Shown: positions 45,340 through 57,121 of the stretch, one piece after another | Layout of the letters: the number at the start of each line of letters is the position of its first letter | Position numbering within the stretch: position 1 is the first letter of the stretch | Source: Papaver somniferum | Taxonomy: Eukaryota > Streptophyta > Magnoliopsida > Ranunculales > Papaveraceae | Length of the DNA: 64,000 nucleotides | Direction: 5' to 3' | NCBI RefSeq assembly: GCF_003573695.1 | Contig: NC_039358.1 | Location: 155,610,920 to 155,674,919 of the forward strand | Notes under the pieces: model-generated | Told to the model about the DNA's origin: nothing | Seen by the model: only the letters and a program-made list of their open reading frames with translations | The model's database searches: none | Position numbers and translations under genes: made by a program

Positions 45340-48300
45340 TGTAGATGGTGGATTTTCGACAAGGGCTAAAATCGTAAACCCATAATTATACGAACCTCTG
45401 ATCCAGCAATCAGACGTGAGTATTGAGACACGGGTCTCTCATCGAATTCTCAACGGAGAGTACTTTCTCTCAGAGTACATGTAGATATGTAGTCTCACGA
45501 CTGGAAAACGGCATATCTCATGAATACTTAACACTTTCAGTGATTATTTCTATATAGTATCACGAGATGGACGGCTCCTAGACAGCTTGCTCTGCTAGTA
45601 TAGAGCGATAACGTATTCCGGAACAAACAACGAGTTTACCCTGACTATATAAAGGATATGACTTAACGACAAGCTCATATCGGGATAATTAATGCTCTTA
45701 GACAGCTTGTTCTGCTAGTATAGAGCCAAAAAGTTAATTATTCCTAATCACAATTGCTCATATTCCATGGTCGAATCCACGACTGGTCCCATGGAATGGC
45801 AATAACAATTGCTCCTATTCCATGGTTGAATCTGCGACTGGTCCCACGGAATGGCAATAAACAATTGTTCTGATTCTATGATCGAATCCACGGCTTGATC
45901 TCATAGAAAAGCAATAACTATATTATCTCATTACTCCGATTTCATAATCGAATCCACAACTGGTCTCATAAATGGTAATAGATAAATCTTAATTACTCCG
46001 ATTCTATGGTCGAATATACGATCCCATGGAATGGTAATGCTCACTTTATTATTCTGAATTCGTATTCGAATCCTCAGCTGATCCTATGAATTAATAATAA
46101 ATATCTTATTACTCAGTTTTGTGAATTATTCTCCATTGAATTCCACAATTAGTAATAAATAATCAACAACCGGGCGTTTGAGCTACCTCTAAGTAAGCCC
46201 CATTCAAATGGTGAAAGCGTATTCAACGAAGATACACTAACAGTCACCTCACGAACGAGTATTTCAAAATACAACGAAACGATGAACCTATGCAAAATAG
46301 GGAAGAAAATAATAAATAATTAAAAATATTGACCAAGGTGCTGGGAACACGAACACACGACCTACCAACCGTGTTGTGGTCAGTTCCACGCCAGTTTTAT
46401 ATTTTTAATACATTTTTATTATTTTCCATGATTTGATGAAAATTCTCTCATCTGATCAAATCTCCTTCGTCTCGAGGAAGCTCCTCAGTTTCATGGTACT
46501 TCCATTACAAATATTATAAAATTAAGGAAAGGAGTGTGGGGCGTGACCATTGGCCAACCGGCCATTCCTTGGTCCCAGCCGGCCCCACACCCGACGGTTC
46601 CTTATTATTTTATTATTATTTTATTATTATTATTATTTCTCTAATTTCATGAAAAACTCCTTGATTTCATGGTATTTTTTGCACAAATCATCATATAATA
46701 ATAAAATAAAATAAAATAATAAAAACTTATGGGACCGGGCCACTAGCCGGTCCCACACGCCCTTTGCTTTATTATTTTATTATTATTTATCCTATTTTTC
46801 CTTGAATTCATCAAATTCCTTGATTTTATGATATTTCTCTCAAATTAGGAAAAATTCCCTCAAATCATCAAAAATACCTTAAAATATTAAAAAATTATGA
46901 AAAACTCGTGGGACCGGTCCATAGCCAGCAGGCCATGCCTCCATGGTCCCACACGCCCGTGTTTTATTATTTTAATATTTTGCTTCCATGAACTCATAAA
47001 AACTCCTTCAATTCATGGAAACTCCCTAAATTCATCAAATTTCTCAAAATTCATGAATTTTTCATAAAATCATCAAAATATTATAAAAAATTAAAGAAAA
47101 GGCACCACGGGACCGTGGTCACGACCGGCCGATCATGCCTCGACCACGGCGGTCCCAAGCCTCCTCATTCCTTATTTTATAATTATTTTTCATCATCTCA
47201 TAGTGTTTTCCTCAGTTTCTTCGAAACCCTAATTTTGGCATGGATGCTCAATTGCACGCCAGAAAATATCAAAATTCTCAGGACTGAGACGCTGACGCCT
47301 TGGAGACATGAGCATGCTATCTTGACCGACCAAGATTGGCTCTTTGGCTCACGGTAGTCGGTCCCATCAATTTTCACAGTTTTGACCTAATTTGCACAAT
47401 TGCACGTATTAGGTCCAAGACTCTTCCAAACCCTTTGGATTTTCATGAAGTGATCATCAGGAGGTCACGTGACTACCCAGGGCCGGTTTCATGCCCCCAT
47501 GGTCGGTCCCTCACTCCGTCATAATTAATTAGGTTTTCTCACCTAAGGCTCAGACGAGCATTTTCGAATAAATGATTAAACCAGCATTTAATCATTCTTT
47601 CACCAACAAATCGTCAACTCTTCAGGAGTTCTTTGTATTTGCTCACGTGAGCCTATGAACACTACATGGTTGATCCACGGTCTCATATAGTCGCTCCTTC
47701 CTTCGTCCCATGGTTAAACTTTTGACGAATCATGAATTGATCATCAATTGATCAAATATTCAACAATTCATCACATTAGCAACACTTGCTCAGATGATAA
47801 ATATTTGCTCAAACCAAGGAATATTGGTTCAACAATCAATATTCAACGATCCATCGAATGAGCAATACTTGCTCACTTCATCGTAAGAACTGTCGCATGA
47901 CATGTTCAATTCATGAGTTTCAGAACATCATGTTCAACTCAGCAACTACATGAACTCATCATCCCATCAAACCACGAAGTCATCAATTGACTAACATACC
48001 ACGAGACGTCAATCGTGTCACTTGGGGGGTATCACTTAGGGTTTTGGTCTGGCGGTCTACGGCACGTGTGTTCAAAGACACGATGGAACGTAAGCAAGTC
48101 GTGCAGTCAGTTGAAGGAATTCACGAGGTAGTGGGTGGAAAATCGACCAAGTCTCCACACGTTGAGCAACTGGTTTCAAACACGATCTCCACTTCCCCAC
48201 CTTGATTCCATCAACTGTCACACTTCATGGGATCATGGTGTCTAAAATTCCAGCAATATAAATAAGTCTCTGAATCATGATTGAATCAGCATCATCAGTA

Positions 48301-48686
48301 TCATCAATCTCACGTCAAACTGACAACATGAGATCATCAACTCATCAATTGAGCAACTACACTCAATTGAGCAATTTCAATCATTCAGAGCTTATCATAT
48401 TCAGAATTTACACACCCGCAATCTTTGATTACCATTGATCTCACACATTTCTCAGCTTCCCTCCTACAGATCAACCCATCCTTTCTTATGACCGAATTTA
48501 CTCTGGAACGGTCATTGTCTTGATTTAGGCCGGAGTACTACAGATTTATCTCTCGAATCTAAAGCACCCCCTTTGCAGCGGTGCATCTGTGTGAGGTTTG
48601 ACATTTCGCTCGGTTCGAGGAGTCTCCTCCGTACGGTCGTCTTCTCAATTCCTTAAAAACCAGCAAATCGTTTTTCCCCATCCACA
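45340..48686 (+). repeat. Tat element 3' LTR
   Basis: 3347 bp. Compared with the 5' LTR it has a 178-bp deletion at 47751 between ATCAAAT repeats and a shortened palindrome near 46731-46765. The terminal CATCCACA has one change from CATCTACA. TATA box TATAAATA at 48257-48264. Confidence 0.95.
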
Positions 48687-49371
48687 GAGACAGATTTATC
48701 CTTTGATAGACTTTTCTATGTGAGACGGATTCGTTTATTATCAATTCTGCGATTTTGGGTTGCAGCAACTCTTAGTTGTGGGTGAGATCAGCTAAGGCAA
48801 TCAAGTGCGCAGTATCCTGCTGGGATCAGAGGCGTAGGAGTACAACTGTACCTTGAATTAGTGGGAGACTGATTGAGGTTCAACTGTAGTCCAGTCTGAA
48901 GTTAGATTGTAGTAGGCTAGTGTCAGTAGCGGCTTAATACAGTGTGTATTCAATCTGGTCTAGGTCCCGGGGTTTTTCTGCATTTGCGGTTTCCTCGTTA
49001 ACAAAACTTCTGGTGTTTGTGTTATTTCTTTTCCGCGTTATATTTTTTTATAATTTAAATAATACAGGTTGTGCGTTAAAGATCATCAATTGGAAATCCG
49101 ACCTTTGGTTGTTGATTGATATTGATTGATCCTTGGACATTGGTCTTTGGTACCGTCCAAGTTATCTCTCTTTGATAAAGACTCGCAGATTTCCATTTGC
49201 TTGAGTAAATATCAAATCGTGAGATTGAGATATAAACTCTTTGATATATCTTTTTATTGATTGAGTCTAACTGTCTACTTGATTCTCATAAAAAGTATAT
49301 TGGAGTTTGTCCATACAGATTGCTAAGCGAAATATTGGGTGGTGTTGTTAGACCCCCGCTTTTTCACGTTA

Positions 49372-49670
49372 TATCTAACGAAAGAGTAAAGCATGGACTA
49401 AGAGGGAGTAACATATAATATTGCTACTTGTGGTTATCTTAACTACAAAGGGAATAACAAAGACGTGCGGATTGAAAATCTACCTATCTTACCTTTAGGG
49501 GGAGTACTAGCTCTGTTATTATAATGTCAACCGTGACATTTATGGATTGAATGTATACAGGTTATTGTGCTGTTGAAACTTGGAATCAAGCTTATGTATA
49601 ATGAACTCTTGTAATTTGTTTATCCATATGATATCAGAGTTTAGTGACTAAAATTGACAAAGGGGGAGAT
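49372..49670 (+). other. End of family-2 3' internal region with PPT
   Basis: Continues the sequence broken at 14173 and matches the reverse complement of 9050-9360. The PPT 'acaaagggggagat' (49657-49670) abuts the 3' LTR. Additional G-rich tracts lie near 49409 and 49496. Confidence 0.8.
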
Positions 49671-52440
49671 TGTTAGAGCATAGCTCGGTTGAAACCACCA
49701 AGCATTGGTATGTCAAGTTTGGTTGTCATATTTTTGTGAATCAAACCTCATTTAAAGAGTCGCTTGATTATTTACTAGAGTCAACTTCGTATAGGTTAGC
49801 TTGAAAGTATTAGGATATAAGACATTACAAGTATTACGTGAAGACTTGAAGAAAGTGAAGAAGTAAGAAGCTACAACGACGAGATCATCCTTCCTCTTGA
49901 GGTTAGTAATATTTGACTTGAATTGTTTCATTCCCTAAAGTATCTTTCAAGTTGTGCATATTGAAAACATAACTGCAAAGCTATGAATGATTATACTCTA
50001 GTTAGACATAGTATTAAGGAATTACAATATGAAGTATAACGCCTATCTTTTGAACTTTGTATATAAGACATCGACATAATCATATGAATGCTATTATGAT
50101 TATGTATGGGTATGGGTGAAGATTTCGTCCTAGGAAACAATGTTTTACATTCGGTTAAAGGAAGTAAAATTCATAAACTTGTTTTATGAATCGAAAGGGA
50201 AATCGCTAGGCTTATGGGTACTGTTATTCATTGCAAATCTTTGGATTACCAATATGTGTGTTTAGTATAACCGTTCATAACTTGTTTATGTATCCTGGTA
50301 AAACAGGCCTGACTTTTGTATTGGTATGACTTTTATTAGTGAAACCGATCTTAAGTAGAGATGATATGATTAATTTAGTGTAATTGGTATGACCAGCTCT
50401 AGACATTGGGGAACTGATCTTCTTAAGAGGTGTAACCGATCAGATGTAAGAGGGAATCGATCCTTGTAAGAGGTGCAACAAGTTTTTAGTAATTGGGGAA
50501 CCGATCCTATGACCTGTCCAACCGAATACAAGTTTATACCATAAATATGTGGTAACCGATCCTAGTACCTAGTCAACCAAATTTTGGGAAGCTAGTGTGA
50601 CTGATCCTAGTACCCACATGGAGGTAGAACCGAAACTTGTTTTGGTAGAACCGTGAAACCCATTAATGGTGATTTGATAGGATAATCAATCACATAGTTC
50701 TTGGAAGTCAGATGACCAATTCTAAACTTGTTTAGAAGTGTGGCAAATCGGTTCCAAGATTGTAAATATGAAAAAGGATTTACAAAGTAAAGATGTCAAC
50801 ATACTTTGAACATGTGCAATAACTTTTATCTTTTATTGTTCAAAGATATTCCTTAATAGCTAAAGGAGAATCCCGGATCGAAATAAATTGAGAATCTTTT
50901 AATTAAGGTTTTTAGTTTTATATGCTTTTAATTTCCATCAATTAAAATGCATATCTTTAGAAAATAAAAATTGGTAATGTGCATTTACTAATTGGAGATT
51001 TTCTATTGAGATTTCGGTCAATATTTGGACAGAGCGTTTCCAGGAATTATGAAAACCGAATTTGGAAATATATTACATATCTTGAGAATATTTTAGGTTT
51101 TGGAAATTTCTTGGTGTCCAAACTTCCTTGGTCTATAAATACTGAAGTTTGCATTTCAAGCAAACTAATCCTCAGAGCCAGCAAAACTGCCTAGTTGTGT
51201 TGTTACTAGTGGAGCCGTCTATTTGGAAAGGAAGGTACCCTAATTAGGCGAAATCTCTTACGACCGCTCGTTTTAAGGACTTCTTTGGGATTGGGAAGCT
51301 CTACGAGTACTGTTGGTGGGAAACTAGAATTGCAGTTTACTATAAGTTTTCGATTGATTTGATTGACTAACGGTTGTTGAACTTTGATTGCACCTAGTTT
51401 GTTTATGCTTGAGAATCTTCTCTTCTGATATAAGATTCACTCAAACTAGATCGAAGTGTCGACGGGGATCTTTACACTGTTTGTAGATCTAATGACGTCT
51501 TGTGATAATCCTTTGTTAACAGACTCCGTTCTGTGTGTGATTGATCATAAGAGATTCAAGTTGATTGTTTGCAGGTGTTTATTGAAGATATAAGAAGATT
51601 TGAAGACGAAGAATATTTCTGATTTGGGTTCATAATCTTTGGTGTGCACAAGACTTGATCGGTTGGGGATCCAACTATGATCGGTTTATCTTTGTGATAA
51701 CCTTGATTGATTAGTTGAGTAGATCGGCATCAATACATTTCTTTGTGATTCAAAGTATTGATTGCATAGTCTTGACAATTACTTTGGTAGTTGTTATTGG
51801 ATATATCTTAGAACCTGACAAACGAGTTTATTGGGATAAACGGATGAGCCTTTTGTCAAACTCATATCACATTGTTTGGAAAGAGTTGTTACCGAACAGA
51901 TTTTTTGTTCCTTTACTGTTTGGAATACGAACCAAAGGAATTGTTCCAAGTGTGTGACTTATTGCAAGTTGGAGGCGCATGGATACAGACGGAACTAGGT
52001 GAACTATAGGTTTAGTTGCTTGGTCTCAACTGTACGAAGTTGGTTTAGATTTTGTATAGCGGCTTAATCCTGGGAGTATTCAATTCTGGACAAGGTCCCG
52101 GGGTTTTTCTGCATTTGCGGTTTCCTCGTTAACAAAATCTTGCGGTGTCTTTTACTTTTCTATTTCCGCAATTATAATTGTTTTTATTATAATTAGAAGT
52201 AAAATACACAAACGTTAATTCCTATTTACTTGATAGCAATCCTATTGTGTTTGGTTAAGTCCGAACCTATTATCAAGTAAACATACTTCGTTGTTATATT
52301 GTCTCGATCTTGTATCCATAGTCAATCACACAAGTTATCTTGTTGTCGTATTGTCTCGATCTCATATCCATAGACGATCACACGAAGTCTGAACCGATTA
52401 GTTATATTATCTCGACTCAGTCCATAGATAATCATTTTCA
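49671..52440 (+). repeat. Family-2 3' LTR, truncated at its 3' end
   Basis: Starts TGTTAGAGCATAGCTCGG. It aligns with the antisense LTR (9049 to 3763) and with 10099-10842, and includes the uninterrupted site at 50979-50990. TATA box TATAAATA at 51134-51141 and a U3 array at 50330-50650. It stops at 'cattttcaagaa', short of the true end '...cctcgtcttttca'. Confidence 0.88.
50330..50650 (+). repeat. Degenerate U3 array in family-2 3' LTR
   Basis: Imperfect units containing 'gtaaccgatcctagtacc' or variants, the sense-strand counterpart of the array at 8060-8360, with different unit number and order. Confidence 0.5.
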
Positions 52441-53332
52441 AGAACTCTCCCCCATTATGTTGTCATCCTATCGCAAGAACAAAAGAACAACAACAAAAAG
52501 CAACCTTTACCAGAGAAAGGTTGAATCGGTTTTAACTAATGTGTGCCAATAGCAAAAGTTGAAAACCCAAAACACACATGTTTATGCTAAACACAACTCA
52601 TATAAACACAAATTGATTCAACACATTGTGACTTTTTACATTTGAGTCTCAATCAGAACACCTTATGATCCTTTGATAAATCCTACCAACATGGGCTAGA
52701 ACTTAATCCCGCTAAATCAAAAAGCCACACAAACCATAAGGGTTCACACATATGAGATTGAATATTAAGGTTATGAAAACCGAAATCAAACATCCCATAA
52801 ACATATATCAATAATATTAAACATTCAAGCACATGCTATGTAATCGAAAAAACTAACACAAGAAAAATCATAAAATAATAACTTTATTCATAAATAATAT
52901 ATAGTTTTATTCAGCAATAGACCTTATACAATAATTGAAATAATCAAAAACTGATGTCTATTCTTCTTCTAATCATGAGTCTTATGAAGATCGCTTTCGA
53001 ATACTGGATTAAAATTCTTCTGAGCACTTCCCTTTCCAATAGATGATATGTTCATCTCAAACAGTTGAGAATGAAGATCATCTAGTACTTCTTTTGAATC
53101 CTTTATCATCAGCTCATGGTGTCGAATGCAACTTCTAACAATAAGAATCTGTTTTCTTAGAGAATCTTGAAGATTATCATGTTGAGAGACATCATGAGTT
53201 TCAATCATAACCGATGCACACAGTGCTAAATCATCAAGGGATGATCCTTGTTTTACCGATTTCTCCATTGACGCAAGATGGTCTTCTTCCAGGCAAGAAG
53301 AATATATTTATCCCAAAGAGTAGATTGTTACC
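52441..53332 (-). mobile_element. Antisense family-2 internal fragment
   Basis: Reverse complement of the region after gag in the sense copy (matching 12680-13195), including 'gattacatagcatgtgcttgaatg' and 'ggtaaaggttg...ttgttgttcttttgt'. Probably the continuation of the antisense element seen at 3763-10098. It ends where the second Tat element inserted. The joint at 52440/52441 shares AGAA microhomology. Confidence 0.8.
52969..53268 (-). CDS. Unrecognised antisense family-2 ORF (99 aa)
   Basis: ATG at 53268. Predicted to be helical and coiled-coil-like, with SLRKQILIVRSC and SKEVLDDLHSQLFEMN. It occupies the place of the second ORF (12221-12661) of the sense family-2 copy but similarity is weak. 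The frame may begin further upstream, where the Tat element cut it. Possibly a gag tail or accessory ORF. Confidence 0.3.
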   Translation of the reverse strand: MEKSVKQGSSLDDLALCASVMIETHDVSQHDNLQDSLRKQILIVRSCIRHHELMIKDSKEVLDDLHSQLFEMNISSIGKGSAQKNFNPVFESDLHKTHD

Positions 53333-56300
53333 TGTAGATGGTGGATTTTCGACAAGGGCTAAAATCTTAAACCCATAATTATACGAACCTCTGATCCAGC
53401 AATCAGACGTGAGTATTGAGACGCGGGTCTCTCATCGAATTCTCTGACTGAGGATACTTTCTCTCGGAGTACATGCAGATATGTAGTCTCACGACTGGAC
53501 AACGGCATATCTCATGAACACTGAACAGTTTCAGTGATTATTTCTATATAGTATCACGAGATGGACGGCTCCTAGACAGCTTGCTCTGCCAGTATAGAGC
53601 GATAACGTCTTCAGGAACAAACAACGAGTTTACCCTGACTATGTAAAGGATATGACTTACTGACAATCTCATATCGGGATAATTAATGCTCCTAGACAGC
53701 TTACTCTGCTAGTATAGAGCCATAAAGTTAATTATTCCTAATTATAATTGCTCCTATTCCATGGTCGAATCCACGACTGGTTCCATGGAATGGCAATAAC
53801 AATTTCTCCTATTCCATGGTCGAATCCACGACTGGTCCCATGGAATGGCAATAACAATTGATCCTATTCCATGGTCGAATCCACGACTGGTCCCATGGAA
53901 TGGAAATAACAATTTATCTTATTACATGGTCGAATCCACGACTGGTCCCGTGGAATGGAAATAACAATTGCTCCTATTCCATGGTCGAATCTGCGACCGG
54001 TCCCACAGAATGGCAATAAACAATTGTTCTGATTCTATGATCGAATCCACGGCTTGATCTCATAGAATAACAATAACTATATTATCTCATTACTCCGATT
54101 TCATGATCGAATCCATAACTGGTCTCATAAATGGTAATAGATAAATCTTAATTACTCTGATTCTATGGTCGAATCTACGATCCCATGGAATGGTAATGCT
54201 CACTTTATTATTCTGAATTCGTAGTTGAATCCTCAGCTGATCCTATGAATTAATAATAAACATCTTATTACTCAGTTTTGTGAATTATTCTCCACTGGAT
54301 TCCACAATTAGTAATAAATAATCAACAATCGGGCGTCTGAGCTACCTCTAAGTAAGCCTCGATTCAAATAGTGAAAGTGTATTCAACGACGATACACTAA
54401 CAGTCACCGCACGAACGAGTATTTAAAAATACAATTAAACGATGAACCTATGCAAAATAGGGAAGAAAATAATAAATAATTAAAAATATTGACCAAGGTG
54501 TTGGGAACACGGACACACGACCTACCGACCGTGTCGTGGTCAGTTCCACGCCAGTTTTGTATTTTAATACATTTTTATTATTTTCCATGATTTGATGAAA
54601 ATTCTCTCATCTGATCAAATATCCTTCGTCTCGAGAAAGCTCCTCGGTTTCATGGTACTTCCATAAATCCATAACAAATAATATAAAATTAAGGAAAGGA
54701 GTGTGGGGCGTGACCATTGGACAACCGGTCATGCCTTGGTCCCAGCCGGCCCCACACCCCACGGTTCCCTATTATTTTATTATTATTATTATTTCTCTAA
54801 TTTCATGAAAAAAACTCCTTGATTTCATGGTATTTTTTGCACAAATCATCATATAATAATAAAATAAAATAAAATAATGGAAACTTATGGGACCGAGCCA
54901 CTAGCCGGCCGGCCATGCCCTAGCCGGTCCCACACGCCCTTTGCTTTATTATTTTATTATTATTTATCCTATTTTTCCTTGAATTCATCAAATTCCTTGA
55001 TTTTATGGTATTTCTCTCAAATTAGGAAAAATTCCCTCAAATCATCAAAAATACCTAAAAATATTAAAAAATTATGAAAACTCGTGGGACCGGTCCATAG
55101 CCGTCCGGCCATGCCTCCATGGTCCCACACGCGCGTGTTTTTTATTATTTTAATATTTTGCTTCCATGAACTCATGAAAACTCCTTCAATTCATGGAAAC
55201 TCCCTAAATTCATCAAATTTCTCAAAATTCATGAATTTTTCATAAAATAATCAAAATATTATAAAATTAAGGAAAAGGCACCACAGGACCGTGGTCACGC
55301 CGGCCAACCATGCCTTTGCCTCGGCGGTCCCACGCCTCCTCATTTCTTATTTTAAAATTATTTTCCATCATCTCATGGTGTTTTCCTCAGTTTCGTCGAA
55401 ACCCTAATTTTGGCATATTTTCTCGAATGGATGCTCAATTGCACGCCAGAAAATATCAAAATTCTCAGGACTGAGACGCGGACGCCTTGGGGACACAAGC
55501 ACGCTATCTTGGCCGACCAAGATTGGCTCTTTGGCTCACGGAAGCCGGTCTCATCAATTTTCACAATTTTGACCTAATTTGCACAATTGCTCGTATTAGG
55601 TCCAAGACTCTTCCAAACACTTTGGATTTTCATGAAGTGATCGTCAGGCGGTCACGTGACAACCTGGGCCGGTTTCATGACTCCCTGTTCGGTCCCTCGC
55701 CTCGTCATAATTAATTAGGTTTTCTCACCTAAGGCTCAGACGAGCATTTTTGAATAAATGATTAAGCCAGCATTTAATCATTCTTCCACCAACAAATCGT
55801 CAACTCTTCAGGAGTTCTTCGTATTTGCTCACGTGAGCATATGGAAACTACATGGTTGATCCACGGTCCCATGTAGTCTCTCCCTCCTTCGTCCCATGGT
55901 TAAACTTCTGACGAACCATGAATTGATCATCAATTGATCAAATTAGGGTTTCTGAATCCAAGGATCATCATTCCAGATTCCAACCTTAATAATTTTACGA
56001 CGGCCTCATGGTCATTAATTTTATTAATTATGCTCGGTTCAACGACCAGTATTCTAATTAATATTTTTGGTATGCTGCCAATAATCCATCAGATGAGCAA
56101 CACATGCTCAGACGATCAAATATTCAACAATTCATCACATGACCAACACTTGCTCAGATGATAAATATTTGCTCAAACCAAGGAATATTGGTTCAACAAT
56201 AAATATTCAACGATCCACCGAATGAGAAATACTTGCACACTTCATCGTAAGAATTATACTTCTGTCTCATGACATGTTCAATTCATGAGTTTCAGAACAT

Positions 56301-57064
56301 CATGTTCGATACTCAGCAACTACATGGACTCATCGTCCCATCAAACCACGAAGTCATAAATTGACTAACAAACCACGAGACGTCAATCGTGTCACTTGGG
56401 GGGGATATCACTTAGGGTTTTGGTCTGGCGATCTACGGCACGTGTGTTCAAACACACGATGGAATGTGAGCAAGTCGTGCAATCAGTTGAAGGAATTCAC
56501 GAGGTAGTGGGTGGAAAATCGACCAAGTCTCCATACATTGAGCAACTGGTTTCAAACACGATCTCCACTTCCCCACTCCTTGATTCCATCAACTGTCACA
56601 CTTCATGGAATCATGGTGTCTAAAATTCCAGCAATATAAATAAGTCTCTGAATCATGATTGAATCAGCTTCAACAGTATCATCAATCTCACGTCTCATCG
56701 ACAACACGAGATCATCAACTCATCAATTGAGCAACTACTCTCAATTGAGCAATTTAAATCATTCAGAGCTTATCATATTCAGAATTCACACACCCACAAT
56801 CTTTGATTACCATTGATTCCACGCATTTCTCAGCTTCCCTCCTACAGATCAACCCATCCTCTCTTGTGACCGAATTTACTCTGGAACAGTCATTGTCTTG
56901 ATTTAGGCCGGAGTACTACATATTGATCTCTCGAATCTAAAGCACCCCCTTTGCAGCGGTGCATCTGTGTGAGGTTTAAAATTTCGCTCGATTCGAGGAG
57001 TCTCCTCCGTACGGTCGTCTCCTCAATTCCTTAAAGACCAGCAAATCGTTTTTCCCCATCTACA
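53333..57064 (+). repeat. Second Tat element 5' LTR
   Basis: 3732 bp, TGTAGATGG...CATCTACA, with an expanded 55-bp array (53746-54020), GC-hairpin units at 54700-55335 and TATA box TATAAATA at 56635-56642. Full length without the 178-bp deletion of the 48686 copy. Confidence 0.94.
53746..54020 (+). repeat. 55-bp palindromic tandem repeat, five units
   Basis: Units start at 53746, 53801, 53856, 53911 and 53966, exactly 55 bp apart. Each unit is itself an inverted repeat: TATTCCATGG ... CCATGGAAT around 'tcgaatccacgactggtc'. The other three Tat LTRs have two or three units here, plus degenerate ones downstream. Confidence 0.85.
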
Positions 57065-57067
57065 AAT

Positions 57068-57084
57068 TGGAGACCATAGTGGGA
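57068..57084 (+). other. Diverged tRNA-Arg primer-binding site
   Basis: TGGAGACCATAGTGGGA differs at two positions from the site at 36698-36714 and is at the same distance from the LTR. Confidence 0.65.
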
Positions 57085-57121
57085 GATCATTCTATCGGTT
57101 GCAATCTCACAACTCCACAAG

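Larger units (their letters stand above)
33088..48686 (+). mobile_element. Complete 15.6-kb Tat-lineage Ty3/gypsy element with antisense genes, TSD GAGAC
   Basis: 5' LTR 33088-36694, tRNA-Arg primer site 36698, Gag-N/protease frame, RT with two RNase H domains, integrase, two antisense genes, PPT 45321-45339, and 3' LTR 45340-48686. Perfect TSD GAGAC at 33083-33087 and 48687-48691. The second, archaeal-type RNase H domain after the Ty3-type one and the tRNA-Arg primer are known marks of the Tat/Ogre lineage. Pol carries several stops and two frameshifts, and the gag core is absent, so the copy is defective. Confidence 0.93.
14174..49366 (+). mobile_element. SIRE-like family-1 element, gag-only, carrying three nested insertions
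   Basis: 5' LTR 14174-16551, tRNA-iMet primer site, gag, about 3.2 kb of non-coding internal sequence, a PPT just before 31361, and a 3' LTR in two pieces (31361-33087 and 48692-49366). The TSD is CGTTA at 49367-49371 against TGTTA at the left edge. The antisense family-2 copy preserves the uninterrupted target at 9340-9365. Removing insertions leaves about 8.8 kb with only gag, so it depended on another element's pol. Nested inside: Tat solo LTR (17321-21087), family-3 element (23080-30075) and Tat element (33088-48686). Confidence 0.88.
31361..49366 (+). repeat. Family-1 3' LTR, split by the Tat element
   Basis: Two parts, 31361-33087 and 48692-49366, totalling about 2.4 kb and colinear with the 5' LTR. 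The junction reads '...tgtgggagac' before the insert and 'gagacagatttatcc' after it, against uninterrupted 'atgggagacagatttatcc' at 15868-15887. It contains the AGTCCGCGAAC array at 31973-32170 and TATATAAA at 32626. Its first base is G instead of T. Confidence 0.92.
10099..52440 (+). mobile_element. Sense SIRE-like family-2 segment, both outer LTR ends missing, nested
   Basis: This runs from the last 744 bp of an LTR (10099-10842) through primer site, gag remnants, non-coding 3' region and PPT to a 3' LTR (49671-52440) that lacks its last several dozen bp. A family-1 element (14174-49366) splits it. Without insertions the internal region is about 3.6 kb, with no protease, integrase, RT or RNase H, so it is a gag-only, non-autonomous type. 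It lies in an antisense family-2 copy, with about 3-4 bp of microhomology at each joint and no TSD. Confidence 0.8.

Noticed and set aside
10099..52440. Reading the family-2 segment as an RNA copy running from R to R (LTR retro-pseudogene)
   Set aside because: The TATA box at 51134 puts the transcription start about 600 bp before the left breakpoint and no poly-A tail is seen at 52440. A 5'-truncated cDNA capture remains possible.
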